Positions 1 to 7,363 of a stretch of DNA of 7,902 nucleotides are shown one piece after another. The notes under the pieces are model-generated. The model saw nothing but the letters and a program-made list of their open reading frames with translations, made no database searches and had not been told where the DNA came from. Position numbers and translations under genes: made by a program. Within the stretch, counting starts at the first letter, position 1. Each line of letters opens with the position of its first letter. Origin of the DNA: CBFIHN01 sp965662575. Lineage in GTDB: Bacteria; Pseudomonadota; Gammaproteobacteria; Francisellales; CACEW01. The stretch lies in contig CBFIHN010000057.1 in NCBI GenBank assembly GCA_965662575.1, positions 1-7,902 on the forward strand, read 5' to 3'.

Positions 1-696
1 ACTCGCAAAATCAAGATTAAAGACGCCATGAAAATTCTCGTCGAGGAAGAAGGTGATAAGCTAGTTAGTGATGAGGATATCAAACTCAGTGCGATAGACA
101 ATGTCGAGCAAAACGGCATCGTCTTCATTGATGAAATTGATAAAATTGCTAAAAGTAATGAACATCACAGTGGTGATGTCTCACGGGAAGGGGTCCAACG
201 TGACTTACTGCCGTTGGTCGAAGGCTGCACTGTCTCAACCAAGTATGGCATGATCAAAACTGATCATATCTTATTTATTGCCTCAGGCGCCTTCCATCTC
301 ACCAAACCATCTGATTTAGTACCAGAGCTACAAGGACGCTTACCTATCCGTGTCGAGCTTAGACCACTCAGTATTGATGATTTTGTACGCATTCTCACCG
401 AACCAGATGCGTCATTAACAGAGCAATATGTCGCCCTAATGGCGACTGAAAATCTAACGCTAGCGTTTAAACCGCAGGCGATTAAGCGCTTGGCAGAAAT
501 TGCTTGGCAAATTAATGAAAAAGTTGAAAATATTGGTGCTCGTCGTCTGCATACCGTCCTCGAACGCTTGCTTGAAGACCTCTCGTTTCATGCCTCGGAC
601 CGCGGTGGTGAAACAGTGAAAATTGACAAAAAATATGTTGATCAAGCATTAAGCGATATTGCCGTGGATGATGATTTAAGTCGTTATATCCTATAA
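1..696 (+). CDS. hslU: HslU, ATPase subunit of HslUV protease (3' part, start lies outside window)
   Basis: HslU is the AAA+ unfoldase ring that feeds proteins to the HslV peptidase in the cytoplasm. The frame is open from base 1, so about 231 C-terminal residues are present, roughly half of the usual ~440; the Met at base 28 is internal and is not the start. Visible landmarks in order are: Walker B (GIVFIDEIDKI, near base 120); the conserved GVQRDLLPLVEG stretch; the sensor region SGAFHLTKPSDL; the ELQGRLPIRVEL segment with the arginine finger; the sensor-2 region ENIGARRLHTVLERLLEDLSF; and the C-terminal tail DDLSRYIL, the segment that docks between HslV subunits. Nothing is broken. hslV is expected just upstream, outside the window. 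The stop TAA touches the ATG of the next gene. Identification is by direct recognition of these family motifs. Confidence 0.98.
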   Translation, partial: TRKIKIKDAMKILVEEEGDKLVSDEDIKLSAIDNVEQNGIVFIDEIDKIAKSNEHHSGDVSREGVQRDLLPLVEGCTVSTKYGMIKTDHILFIASGAFHLTKPSDLVPELQGRLPIRVELRPLSIDDFVRILTEPDASLTEQYVALMATENLTLAFKPQAIKRLAEIAWQINEKVENIGARRLHTVLERLLEDLSFHASDRGGETVKIDKKYVDQALSDIAVDDDLSRYIL

Positions 697-1011
697 ATGG
701 ACTCAACCAAACTGACTCCCGACGGCTTTTTAATCAATTGGCAAAGCTGGACAGTTGAGGTGGCAGAAGAACTGGCATCAATTGAATCAATTACGTTAAA
801 CGATGAGTATTGGTTTCTCATTACCGTTTGCCGCGAATTTTATACTGTCCACCACACCAGCCCACCGATCAGAAAACTGGTGGGCTTACTCAAAAATTAC
901 GCACCCCACAAAAAAGTAGATAGCCTATATTTGCAGCGACTATTCCCTAAAGGCGCAGCAAAACAGCTAAATAAGATTTCAGGCTTACCTAAACCAAGGC
1001 ATTGTGTGTAG
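697..1011 (+). CDS. tusE: TusE, DsrC-family sulfur carrier for tRNA 2-thiouridine
   Basis: At 104 residues this is the normal size for TusE/DsrC proteins. In the known pathway TusE accepts persulfide sulfur from the TusBCD complex and hands it to MnmA, which makes the 2-thio group of wobble uridine in tRNA. The family signatures are clear: SPPIRKLVGLLKNY in the middle, LYLQRLFPKGAAKQ, and the terminal GLPKPRHCV with the catalytic cysteine at the penultimate position (C103). The second cysteine of true DsrC, eleven residues earlier, is replaced by Asn (N92). This points to the TusE/sulfur-relay type and not to the dissimilatory sulfite reductase partner. The ATG follows the hslU stop with zero bases between, and only a weak purine stretch precedes it, so translation is probably coupled to hslU. 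tusB, tusC and tusD are not in the window. Confidence 0.93.
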   Translation: MDSTKLTPDGFLINWQSWTVEVAEELASIESITLNDEYWFLITVCREFYTVHHTSPPIRKLVGLLKNYAPHKKVDSLYLQRLFPKGAAKQLNKISGLPKPRHCV

Positions 1012-2808
1012 TCAAATTTCTACCTTATACTCCCTTTCAGAAGTACTATCAATTTTTAGTAAACTTGAGTTTCTATACAAGTTGTTAGTGCTAGTGATAG
1101 CGACATCCAAAACTTGTAAATTTTTGACCAACTCATAACTGGTATTATACCTTGGAAAGTTCTTAAGATATTCAAGTGTCTGGGGATCACTTTTTGTAAT
1201 TATTTCTTCAACTATTCTCGTGTCTCGGCACTGGAAAAAAAGGTAATCAAAAGCATAAAAATAATCTGTTTTATTTTTAATCTCCTTCTTTAATTGGCCA
1301 GCTTCTATACTAAGGTTTTTTATTTCTCCCTTTATTTTTAAGATGCTTGACTTGGCTTCTCTTGACAGGTTGTCAATTGCAGACTCATCCAAATAATCAA
1401 AATCAGCGCCGCATTGTTGGCAGAGAGTTGTTAATTCTAATTCAAATTGGCACTTCTTATTGATATATTTAGCTATTAATTTTTTATTTTCCGATTCATT
1501 AACAAAATATAATCGTCCTTGAAGCTCGTAGTCTTGATTAACATTCAGACACTTTATACAAATGGTGCACTCAAAATTCGGAAAACCATATTCTACTTTA
1601 TCTTTACTCCATTGAAACCTTGTATCATCTTCACCGATCGGTTGCCACACTCCATCGAACTGATCAAAACAATATAATGCTATTTTATGGTCATGATCGT
1701 TTGTATAGTCTTCTTCCGTTCCATTTCGATTGTGGTTATTCATGGTAAAATATATGCTATTATCGCCTGGTTTTACCTTGACCAAATGATTATCGATAAG
1801 CACCCCACCCGCAGAGACCTCTTTATCTAGCACATGTTCTTGGTACTTCTTATAGACTTGATGCAGTCTTTGTATTTCTTGTAGCTTGTATTTCACATTT
1901 CTATCTTGAGTTATTAACTCCTCCCGGCGAGAACCAAGCTCGTCTATCTTTTTCTTATAATCATTTGCTTGCCCAATATAATCAGATAAATGTTGTTTAT
2001 ACTGTAATTTATCCGCTAAAGACATACTTAAATCAGGTTTAACTGTCAGCTTTGTAGATTCTGCTATTCTATCGAAGATTTTTTTTCTGTATTCCTTACA
2101 GTGATCGTCTACCTCCAAATTAGCCATTAAAAAAACATTCTCACTATTAAATAAGCCTACGAAAGTGGCTATATTATCTATCTCGTTAGCATCAGACATT
2201 TGATCATTTCGCTTACTGGTTAGGAGGTCATCTAATCTTGCCTTAAGCTCATCAAAACAAATATCATTCATCTGACCAGGGACTGTAATAGAAAAAATGA
2301 TTTGATTTGGCTCTAGGGTTGAGCCTATTTGCTGTTCAAGATATTTAATTAAGTCAGCTATACCATCTAAACGTGGCTCCATAAGACTACTCATCGCAAT
2401 ACAGACTATAAAGCATTTAATATGGGATGCTGAATTGATGGCCAGAAAATTTGCTACGGCAGCAACTATTCCAATGACCCTACCATTATCGCCAGTTGAC
2501 ACACGAGTTTCGCCAAATCCCGGCATATCTAGGAAGGAATGACCTCCTGCTTCATATAGTGTCGGGACAAGTGTACAAGAGGTTGATGTATTACCGATAA
2601 CAGCGTGCCTTAAACTACTTTCATCTGAACGAACACGGTACTTGGTCGTCAATCCCTTTCGTTCCACATCGAACTTTCTTCCCATTAACATAGTCATAAA
2701 TGTGCTTTTACCAGCTCCAGTTTTACCGAAAATCCCAATGATTGGCTGGCCCTCAAATGATTTCATATTTTCTGCTACATCGAGATATGGTCTGAGCCCT
2801 TCGTGCAT
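1012..2808 (-). CDS. P-loop GTPase, AIG1/septin/GIMAP-like, with coiled coils and paired Cys-x2-Cys motifs
   Basis: A 598-residue protein of unknown role. The N-terminal ~230 residues form a TRAFAC-type GTPase domain. G1 is GKTGAGKST at residues 28-36. A G2-like STSCT is at 75-79, and G3 is DMPG at 94-97 preceded by FL and followed by FGE, as in AIG1/GIMAP and septin relatives. A canonical TKxD G4 is absent: the expected strand reads IFSITVPG near 171-178. Residues ~264-330 are a charged probable coiled coil, and ~330-412 look beta-rich. Cysteines C414, C417, C420 and the pair C463/C466 could bind zinc. A second coiled coil spans ~479-513. No signal peptide or obvious membrane helix is seen. 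The ATG start is supported by AAGGA six bases upstream. The gene lies 70 bp downstream of the giant co-directional gene, so it is probably its operon partner. A conflict-system GTPase or a host-directed effector are both possible. Confidence 0.85.
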   Translation of the reverse strand: MHEGLRPYLDVAENMKSFEGQPIIGIFGKTGAGKSTFMTMLMGRKFDVERKGLTTKYRVRSDESSLRHAVIGNTSTSCTLVPTLYEAGGHSFLDMPGFGETRVSTGDNGRVIGIVAAVANFLAINSASHIKCFIVCIAMSSLMEPRLDGIADLIKYLEQQIGSTLEPNQIIFSITVPGQMNDICFDELKARLDDLLTSKRNDQMSDANEIDNIATFVGLFNSENVFLMANLEVDDHCKEYRKKIFDRIAESTKLTVKPDLSMSLADKLQYKQHLSDYIGQANDYKKKIDELGSRREELITQDRNVKYKLQEIQRLHQVYKKYQEHVLDKEVSAGGVLIDNHLVKVKPGDNSIYFTMNNHNRNGTEEDYTNDHDHKIALYCFDQFDGVWQPIGEDDTRFQWSKDKVEYGFPNFECTICIKCLNVNQDYELQGRLYFVNESENKKLIAKYINKKCQFELELTTLCQQCGADFDYLDESAIDNLSREAKSSILKIKGEIKNLSIEAGQLKKEIKNKTDYFYAFDYLFFQCRDTRIVEEIITKSDPQTLEYLKNFPRYNTSYELVKNLQVLDVAITSTNNLYRNSSLLKIDSTSEREYKVEI

Positions 2809-2814
2809 TTTCTA

Positions 2815-2819
2815 TCCTT
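2815..2819 (-). promoter_or_regulatory. Ribosome binding site of the GTPase gene
   Basis: AAGGA lies six bases before the ATG at 2808-2806 and fixes that start. The 70-bp gap to the upstream gene is AT-rich. It contains an exact TATAAT on the minus strand (2832-2827), but no matching -35 element is seen at proper spacing, and a start site from it would leave almost no leader. I therefore read the gap as an intra-operon spacer. Confidence 0.65.
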
Positions 2820-2878
2820 AATCAATATTATATAATTTATTCCTAACACTGGGTACCTCAACTAGAAATGCCAGCAGC

Positions 2879-5800
2879 TTATTTCATATCCATATATTCA
2901 TAATCACGTGACTGAGTCACAAAAGAAGTCTTCATCAACATGGACGTCTCATATTCATATTTATTGTCATTTGGTAGGAGTAGATCTTCAATTTTTGTGA
3001 TCTGTTTTTCGATCTCGTTATTAATTATTGCGACCTGATCATGGGCAATTTCAACAATACTTCCTTGACTAATATCACTTTTACTATCAGGTTGAAAATC
3101 GTCATATGGCCTAATAGCAGAGTCATTAGAATCACTAATGGATGATGCTTGGGCATACGAGTCTTTATTGTTTTCCAGATATTCTCGTTTCGAAATTAAT
3201 AAATCTTCCAAAACATTAATCTCTCCACATATTGCATCGCTGAGCACCCCCGATTGTCCATATTCATTCTTAAAAAATACTATCACCTCCAGCCCATCAT
3301 CAAATTCTTTCGCTTTATTCTTCCCTCTGTACCGACGAAAATTGACGCATTGCCTCATAAGCTTTTTTAGTATACCAAGCAATATCTGCTCCAGCTGGCT
3401 AAGATTGGCGTACTTTTCATTTTTTTTGCCTAACTTATAGTCATATGACCCTAATGTCTGATAATCAGCATAAGGTAATTGCACTGGATCATAAAGACGG
3501 TAATCAAAATTTGGCAAACTATCGTCACCTTTGTAATGTTTATATAACCGACCATCAAATGTTTTATTAAATGGAGCTGCTTGGCAAGAACTTTCTAACG
3601 CTTTAGATTGGCCCTCATAAGGGGTACTGAGCTCATCTCTCATGTTCATGAAAGAATATCCCACAGGCAGATATTTACAACACAAATTGATTTTTTCTTC
3701 TACATTCATTACTTTTCCAGATGGCATGTTTGCCAATGCAATGAATTCCGAGTTAAATTTATCCTCGTGTCCTGCTGAATAAACCGCTGTGATTTTCTTA
3801 ATATTTCCAGGAAGGAAAATATTTTTCAAATCTTCACGATAGAATGCTTTTTTATCATTGCCAGCGAGTGAAGAAACTAATGCTAAATAAGGCTGTAAAG
3901 TCTCAAATTTTTCATCACGAAATAATTCATATATTCCCATGATTTTATTTTTATCAATATGCTTTTCATAGGTCTTAAATAGATAGGCTAGGCTAGAAAG
4001 CACTGTATTTAATTCCGCTCCAGTAGACTCGATTAACTCAATAATTCCATCGACATCCAATGCTATTTTCATGTGCATTAGGTCACGAATTTTATCAAAT
4101 TCGGGATCAATTGGTAAGTTGTTAAATATTGTTAATAAGGTGTCTATATTGATGCTGCTACTCAAGCTAAAGTTTTTTAATTCAGTGGGGTTAGCAACAC
4201 TTTGAACAAATTCACAAAATTCGAGGATTGCTTGCGGAGAAACGCTTTGGGTAATGCTAGCAAAGATCTTATCATTCAAGAGATTTTCCTGCATTAAAAG
4301 TTTGATTAATTTTGATCCAGAGTTAAGGTCAAACTTAGGATTATTAGCGATAGAAATCAAGTGAGCCAATTCAACAATAGGGGCATCTTTATTTTGATTA
4401 ATCGCTTTAATAACATTTTTTCTTAACTCTATCAGAGTTTCCTGTTGAGACTTAATTTTATTTTGCCGTCCCACATTCTTACCTAGAGAATTTCTTTCTA
4501 AGGATAGAAGTTCTTCTAACTTATTCCTTGCTTTGTTTAGTTCCGACATTGCCGTCTTCATTTCATTATGATCTGCTTTCTCCAGACTCCAGCCTGAAAA
4601 ATATGGGAAAATTTCTTGGGCGATGAAGGTTTTAATGACATCATTAAGGCGCTTATAATTTTGTAACTCCAGAAGTGCACTAAAATCTTTAACCCCACAG
4701 AGCTGAAAAAGCGTTAAATTTTTGGCATAACCACTGACTAATGTAACCAACCTAACATTATGTGGATTTTTTCTGATATCTTCACAAAATCTATTAGATA
4801 TTGCGTTATTTGCTGCTATGGACTCCAGTATCCAATTTTCCAATACGACACCATTTACATCCATTTGTGCTTGCAATGCTTCTATAAATTTCATTTGATT
4901 AACCGACAGGCTAAATTGTTTTCTGCCATCAGAAGGCATATGGTATCCACTACCTGTTACCTCTAAGAGGCTTCCAGCTATATCATTCATTTTTTCATCT
5001 AGAGTCTTTGATAACGCTTCAGGATCTTGACCAATGCAGCTAGTAAAAAAGTCTTTCACTTGTTCCTCCTGGCATGAATCCAGGTTCTTTTTAGCGCCAT
5101 CAATTAAGTATCCGCCTAGTTTAATTAATGACTCTTTACTCTTTTGATTGGAAAAAGCTGATTTAACCACTGGCCTGTGCTTCAACTCAATGAAATTATC
5201 TAGCTGAAGAAGCAATGTTATGTCGTCATAAGAAATTTTAATATCACGCAAACAGAATATTTCATCCAAACTCCATTGACAGTAGCTCTCTAGCTCACCC
5301 GACAGAGCTGTTGCTTGACAGAGTCGAGCAACACTATCCAGGCGCATGGTAATTTGTTGTTTGCGTATAGTGTCATTACAACTTAAAAGATCGAGCATAT
5401 AGTGAATATCGCGTGTCGAAAGCTTTGACTCGACCATATCGGCCAGCACCCGCCCTAAATAATCTAATCTTGTAGGTTCAAAGGCAATAACCAAGGAAAT
5501 GAGATCTGAAAGTTTTTTTTGTTCTTCTTCACTTTGCATGGGGTATTTGATTTTAGATCTTAAGAAATGCAGGACTGTTCTTTGTAATTGTTCTGAGGAC
5601 GGATGGTATAATATTTCCTCGAAACATCTTGCTGCTTCATCTTCTTCAAAGACTAACCTGAGATACTCGGCTAACGTCAATAGTTGTGAATCCTGCTTTG
5701 ATTCACTTTCATCGAGATTATCCTTAGAAAGGAGTCTTGGTGCTAGATAATTATTTTTCTGTCTTTCATGACTCTCCAGGTGAGATTGAAGGCACTCTTT

Positions 5801-6892
5801 TGCCTTTTTCTTATCTTTTAGTATCTCGACTATTTGGATAAGATCACTACCACCCTGCTTGGTTAAATGAATTTTCCCATCATTCACTAATTGCTGTAAC
5901 CTAGTCCACTCTTCTGAAGACAGTAATAGATCTCCACTAAAAATACCTTCTAGTTCTTTATCCTCCAGCTTTAATTTATTCCAGTATATGAAATTGAATA
6001 AATTAATATTTGACAATAATTGATCTTTTGTATTCAGTGATGAGATAAACTTCCAGGCCCATTGTGGTACCTCCGTATCTGAAAATCTAAACGAACAGAA
6101 ATTAACAAGATCATCAAAATATTCTCCATATTCTATATACATATCATGACATGCCTTCAAGCTGAGCCCGTTTAGATATGAATGTTTTTGCAAAACTAAT
6201 AGCATAAATGGATTAAATCGGTCTTTTTCTTCATCTTCATAGTTACCACTTGCAAGGTCTTTGGAGTCATTATTCACAAGGTCCTTGGAGTCATCATTCA
6301 CAAGGTCCTTGGAGTCATCATTTATAGGGTGGGTCTCAGGAGTTAATGACTGCATATAGAGATATAGATAGCTCAGAAACTCTTTCGGGCGAAGTTCTTT
6401 TTCGATGACTTCATTGTAGGTTGGCCACTTTTTGAGAAAGGAATAATCGTGATCCTTTGCATCCGTTGGAAAATTTCTACTCCATGACTTGTCAGTGGAA
6501 GGCTTATAGTTTTTATCGTTTAGTTTTTTAAAGAGTTTTTCTTGCATTTTTTTTAAAAATGTCAATTCCTTGTCAAATCTATTAATGTAAACTAGGAATG
6601 AATCAAAATCTTTTAACTTAACGGCATTTCTTCTTTTAATGATATGATTTATGCTGTAGATTAGCGGACTCATATAATTTTCTGTGAAAGATTTGAGCCG
6701 TCGACTGAAGTCTTTATCTACCTCACTCTCTTGAATTGATGCATTCTTAAGCATGACAGAATTTGTTTTCGATTGTTTTGCCATGTCCTCAAAAATACTT
6801 CTCCCTGTACTTCCACTATCATTGAATTCGCGATCGGCTATACATTGAGTGATTTTTTTTAGTAATTCGATGTGATCAGGCCAAAATGACAC
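2879..6892 (-). CDS. Giant (1337 aa) predominantly alpha-helical protein of unknown function
   Basis: I do not recognise this family. The protein is long, cytoplasmic-looking (no signal peptide, no evident membrane helix), rich in Leu, Lys, Glu and Asp, and helical through most of its length. No Walker A, nuclease or protease motif is apparent. Residues ~60-130 are strongly charged helices. Residues 191-214 are three copies of an octapeptide of the form NDDSKDLV, followed by an acidic patch. Residues ~777-832 are a probable coiled coil. Residues ~870-1060 look like successive helical hairpins, possibly alpha-solenoid. Residues ~1110-1155 are Tyr/Asp/Gly-rich, and the last ~65 residues are acidic. 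The start is GTG, chosen because AAAAGGAGGT ends five bases before it. Reading is uninterrupted despite three A8 tracts. It is first in a probable operon with the GTPase gene 70 bp downstream, so it may be the partner, scaffold or effector of that GTPase; this role is inferred only from context. Confidence 0.82.
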   Translation of the reverse strand: MSFWPDHIELLKKITQCIADREFNDSGSTGRSIFEDMAKQSKTNSVMLKNASIQESEVDKDFSRRLKSFTENYMSPLIYSINHIIKRRNAVKLKDFDSFLVYINRFDKELTFLKKMQEKLFKKLNDKNYKPSTDKSWSRNFPTDAKDHDYSFLKKWPTYNEVIEKELRPKEFLSYLYLYMQSLTPETHPINDDSKDLVNDDSKDLVNNDSKDLASGNYEDEEKDRFNPFMLLVLQKHSYLNGLSLKACHDMYIEYGEYFDDLVNFCSFRFSDTEVPQWAWKFISSLNTKDQLLSNINLFNFIYWNKLKLEDKELEGIFSGDLLLSSEEWTRLQQLVNDGKIHLTKQGGSDLIQIVEILKDKKKAKECLQSHLESHERQKNNYLAPRLLSKDNLDESESKQDSQLLTLAEYLRLVFEEDEAARCFEEILYHPSSEQLQRTVLHFLRSKIKYPMQSEEEQKKLSDLISLVIAFEPTRLDYLGRVLADMVESKLSTRDIHYMLDLLSCNDTIRKQQITMRLDSVARLCQATALSGELESYCQWSLDEIFCLRDIKISYDDITLLLQLDNFIELKHRPVVKSAFSNQKSKESLIKLGGYLIDGAKKNLDSCQEEQVKDFFTSCIGQDPEALSKTLDEKMNDIAGSLLEVTGSGYHMPSDGRKQFSLSVNQMKFIEALQAQMDVNGVVLENWILESIAANNAISNRFCEDIRKNPHNVRLVTLVSGYAKNLTLFQLCGVKDFSALLELQNYKRLNDVIKTFIAQEIFPYFSGWSLEKADHNEMKTAMSELNKARNKLEELLSLERNSLGKNVGRQNKIKSQQETLIELRKNVIKAINQNKDAPIVELAHLISIANNPKFDLNSGSKLIKLLMQENLLNDKIFASITQSVSPQAILEFCEFVQSVANPTELKNFSLSSSINIDTLLTIFNNLPIDPEFDKIRDLMHMKIALDVDGIIELIESTGAELNTVLSSLAYLFKTYEKHIDKNKIMGIYELFRDEKFETLQPYLALVSSLAGNDKKAFYREDLKNIFLPGNIKKITAVYSAGHEDKFNSEFIALANMPSGKVMNVEEKINLCCKYLPVGYSFMNMRDELSTPYEGQSKALESSCQAAPFNKTFDGRLYKHYKGDDSLPNFDYRLYDPVQLPYADYQTLGSYDYKLGKKNEKYANLSQLEQILLGILKKLMRQCVNFRRYRGKNKAKEFDDGLEVIVFFKNEYGQSGVLSDAICGEINVLEDLLISKREYLENNKDSYAQASSISDSNDSAIRPYDDFQPDSKSDISQGSIVEIAHDQVAIINNEIEKQITKIEDLLLPNDNKYEYETSMLMKTSFVTQSRDYEYMDMK
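6251..6322 (-). repeat. Three tandem 24-bp units, in frame, coding an octapeptide
   Basis: The units are 6251-6274, 6275-6298 and 6299-6322. The last two are identical and the first differs at four positions. On the coding strand each unit reads N-[DN]-D-S-K-D-L-[VA], covering residues 191-214 of the giant protein. Because 24 is a multiple of three, copy-number change would lengthen or shorten an acidic linker without breaking the frame. Identity of two units suggests recent duplication. Confidence 0.95.
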
Positions 6893-6896
6893 GGCA

Positions 6897-6906
6897 ACCT
6901 CCTTTT
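6897..6906 (-). promoter_or_regulatory. Strong Shine-Dalgarno deciding a GTG start
   Basis: On the minus strand AAAAGGAGGT (6906-6897) precedes GTG (6892-6890), with GGAGG five bases from the start codon. This is a near-perfect anti-16S match and outweighs the less favoured start codon. It suggests high translation initiation for the giant protein. Confidence 0.88.
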
Positions 6907-6993
6907 ACGTCCGCAGTATTAGATATCTCGAGTTTTCTGAATTAGCGCAAAGACGAAACAAATAACTCACTTTGCTTAGTAGTCTTTTTGCTC

Positions 6994-7022
6994 ATCTTTA
7001 AGTTGCTTACTCACTGAGTCAA
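6994..7022 (-). promoter_or_regulatory. Weak candidate sigma-70 promoter for the giant gene operon
   Basis: On the minus strand TTGACT (7022-7017) is followed after 17 bases by AAAGAT (6999-6994). The -35 is good (5 of 6) but the -10 is poor (3 of 6). It lies about 100 bp before the GTG start. No better pair was found by eye in this AT-rich region. Confidence 0.2.
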
Positions 7023-7030
7023 ATAAGCAA
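7003..7030. promoter_or_regulatory. Dyad TTGCTTA...TAAGCAA, possible operator
   Basis: Perfect 7-bp arms (7003-7009 and 7024-7030) are separated by 14 bp and overlap the candidate -35. A third TTGCTTA lies at 6972-6978. An inner palindrome, ACTCA-C-TGAGT (7009-7019), is not concentric with the outer arms. This could be a regulator site or simply AT-rich chance. Confidence 0.25.
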
Positions 7031-7124
7031 TAACAGTAACTTAATTATTACATTTTTGCTTTATAAAGGCAATAGCAAAATAGGATAAATATCAAATAAG
7101 TATGTATTTTAAGTCTTAACTAAC

Positions 7125-7130
7125 TTACAG
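7125..7130. repeat. Left target-site duplication TTACAG
   Basis: TTACAG sits directly outside the left terminal inverted repeat and is repeated in direct orientation directly outside the right one (7386-7391). This is what a 6-bp target duplication from transposition would look like. Confidence 0.75.
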
Positions 7131-7149
7131 CCTACATTCCCGCGACCTA
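7131..7149 (+). repeat. Left terminal inverted repeat of the MITE
   Basis: It reads CCTACATTCCCGCGACCTA. It is GC-richer than the interior of the element and the DNA around it, and matches the reverse complement of 7367-7385 at 18 of 19 positions. Confidence 0.8.
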
Positions 7150-7363
7150 ACAGAGAAAATTTTAATTAACCTTGTTTTGAGCATAAAATACACAGCCCAG
7201 GTTTTTTAGAGCGAGAATTGCCCCCGAATTTTTTAGACAACTGTTTTTATTGGCATAATTAGTAATTTGAAAATCACGTTGCCAGCATATTTTGTTTGTT
7301 TTTAAATCAAAGAGCTCACATTTAGAGTGCTTTTTAGCCAAAATAATTAATAATAAAAATGCT

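Larger units (their letters stand above)
6893..7130. other. AT-rich intergenic region upstream of the giant gene
   Basis: There is no convincing ORF or RNA gene in these 238 bp. The region holds the leader and Shine-Dalgarno of the giant gene on its left side. It also holds TTGCTTA at 6972-6978 and 7003-7009 with its inverted copy TAAGCAA at 7024-7030, and a weak dyad TTTTGCT (7054-7060) / AGCAAAA (7074-7080) with no T run after it on either strand, so it is not a clear terminator. The right end (7109-7130) is probably the original 3' end of the right-edge gene before the MITE landed. Together with the MITE this accounts for the 471-bp stretch without a gene. Confidence 0.6.

Noticed and set aside
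460..706. Minus-strand open frames inside hslU
   Set aside because: They are antisense to strongly conserved HslU sequence and have no independent support.
2827..2832. TATAAT as a separate promoter for the GTPase gene
   Set aside because: There is no acceptable -35 at 16-18 bp, and the implied start point would coincide with the Shine-Dalgarno. The region is simply AT-rich.
3138..5750. Plus-strand open frames at 3138-3440, 4760-4966 and 5499-5750
   Set aside because: All lie opposite the uninterrupted 1337-codon gene, are Ser/Phe/Leu/Cys-rich as expected for antisense of helical coding DNA, and have no visible family motif.
6251..6322. Short CRISPR-like array
   Set aside because: The repeat units are contiguous with no spacers and are in frame within a gene, so this is a coding tandem repeat.
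7054..7080. Hairpin TTTTGCT/AGCAAAA as a terminator
   Set aside because: The stem is short and mostly A-T, with no T run following on either strand.
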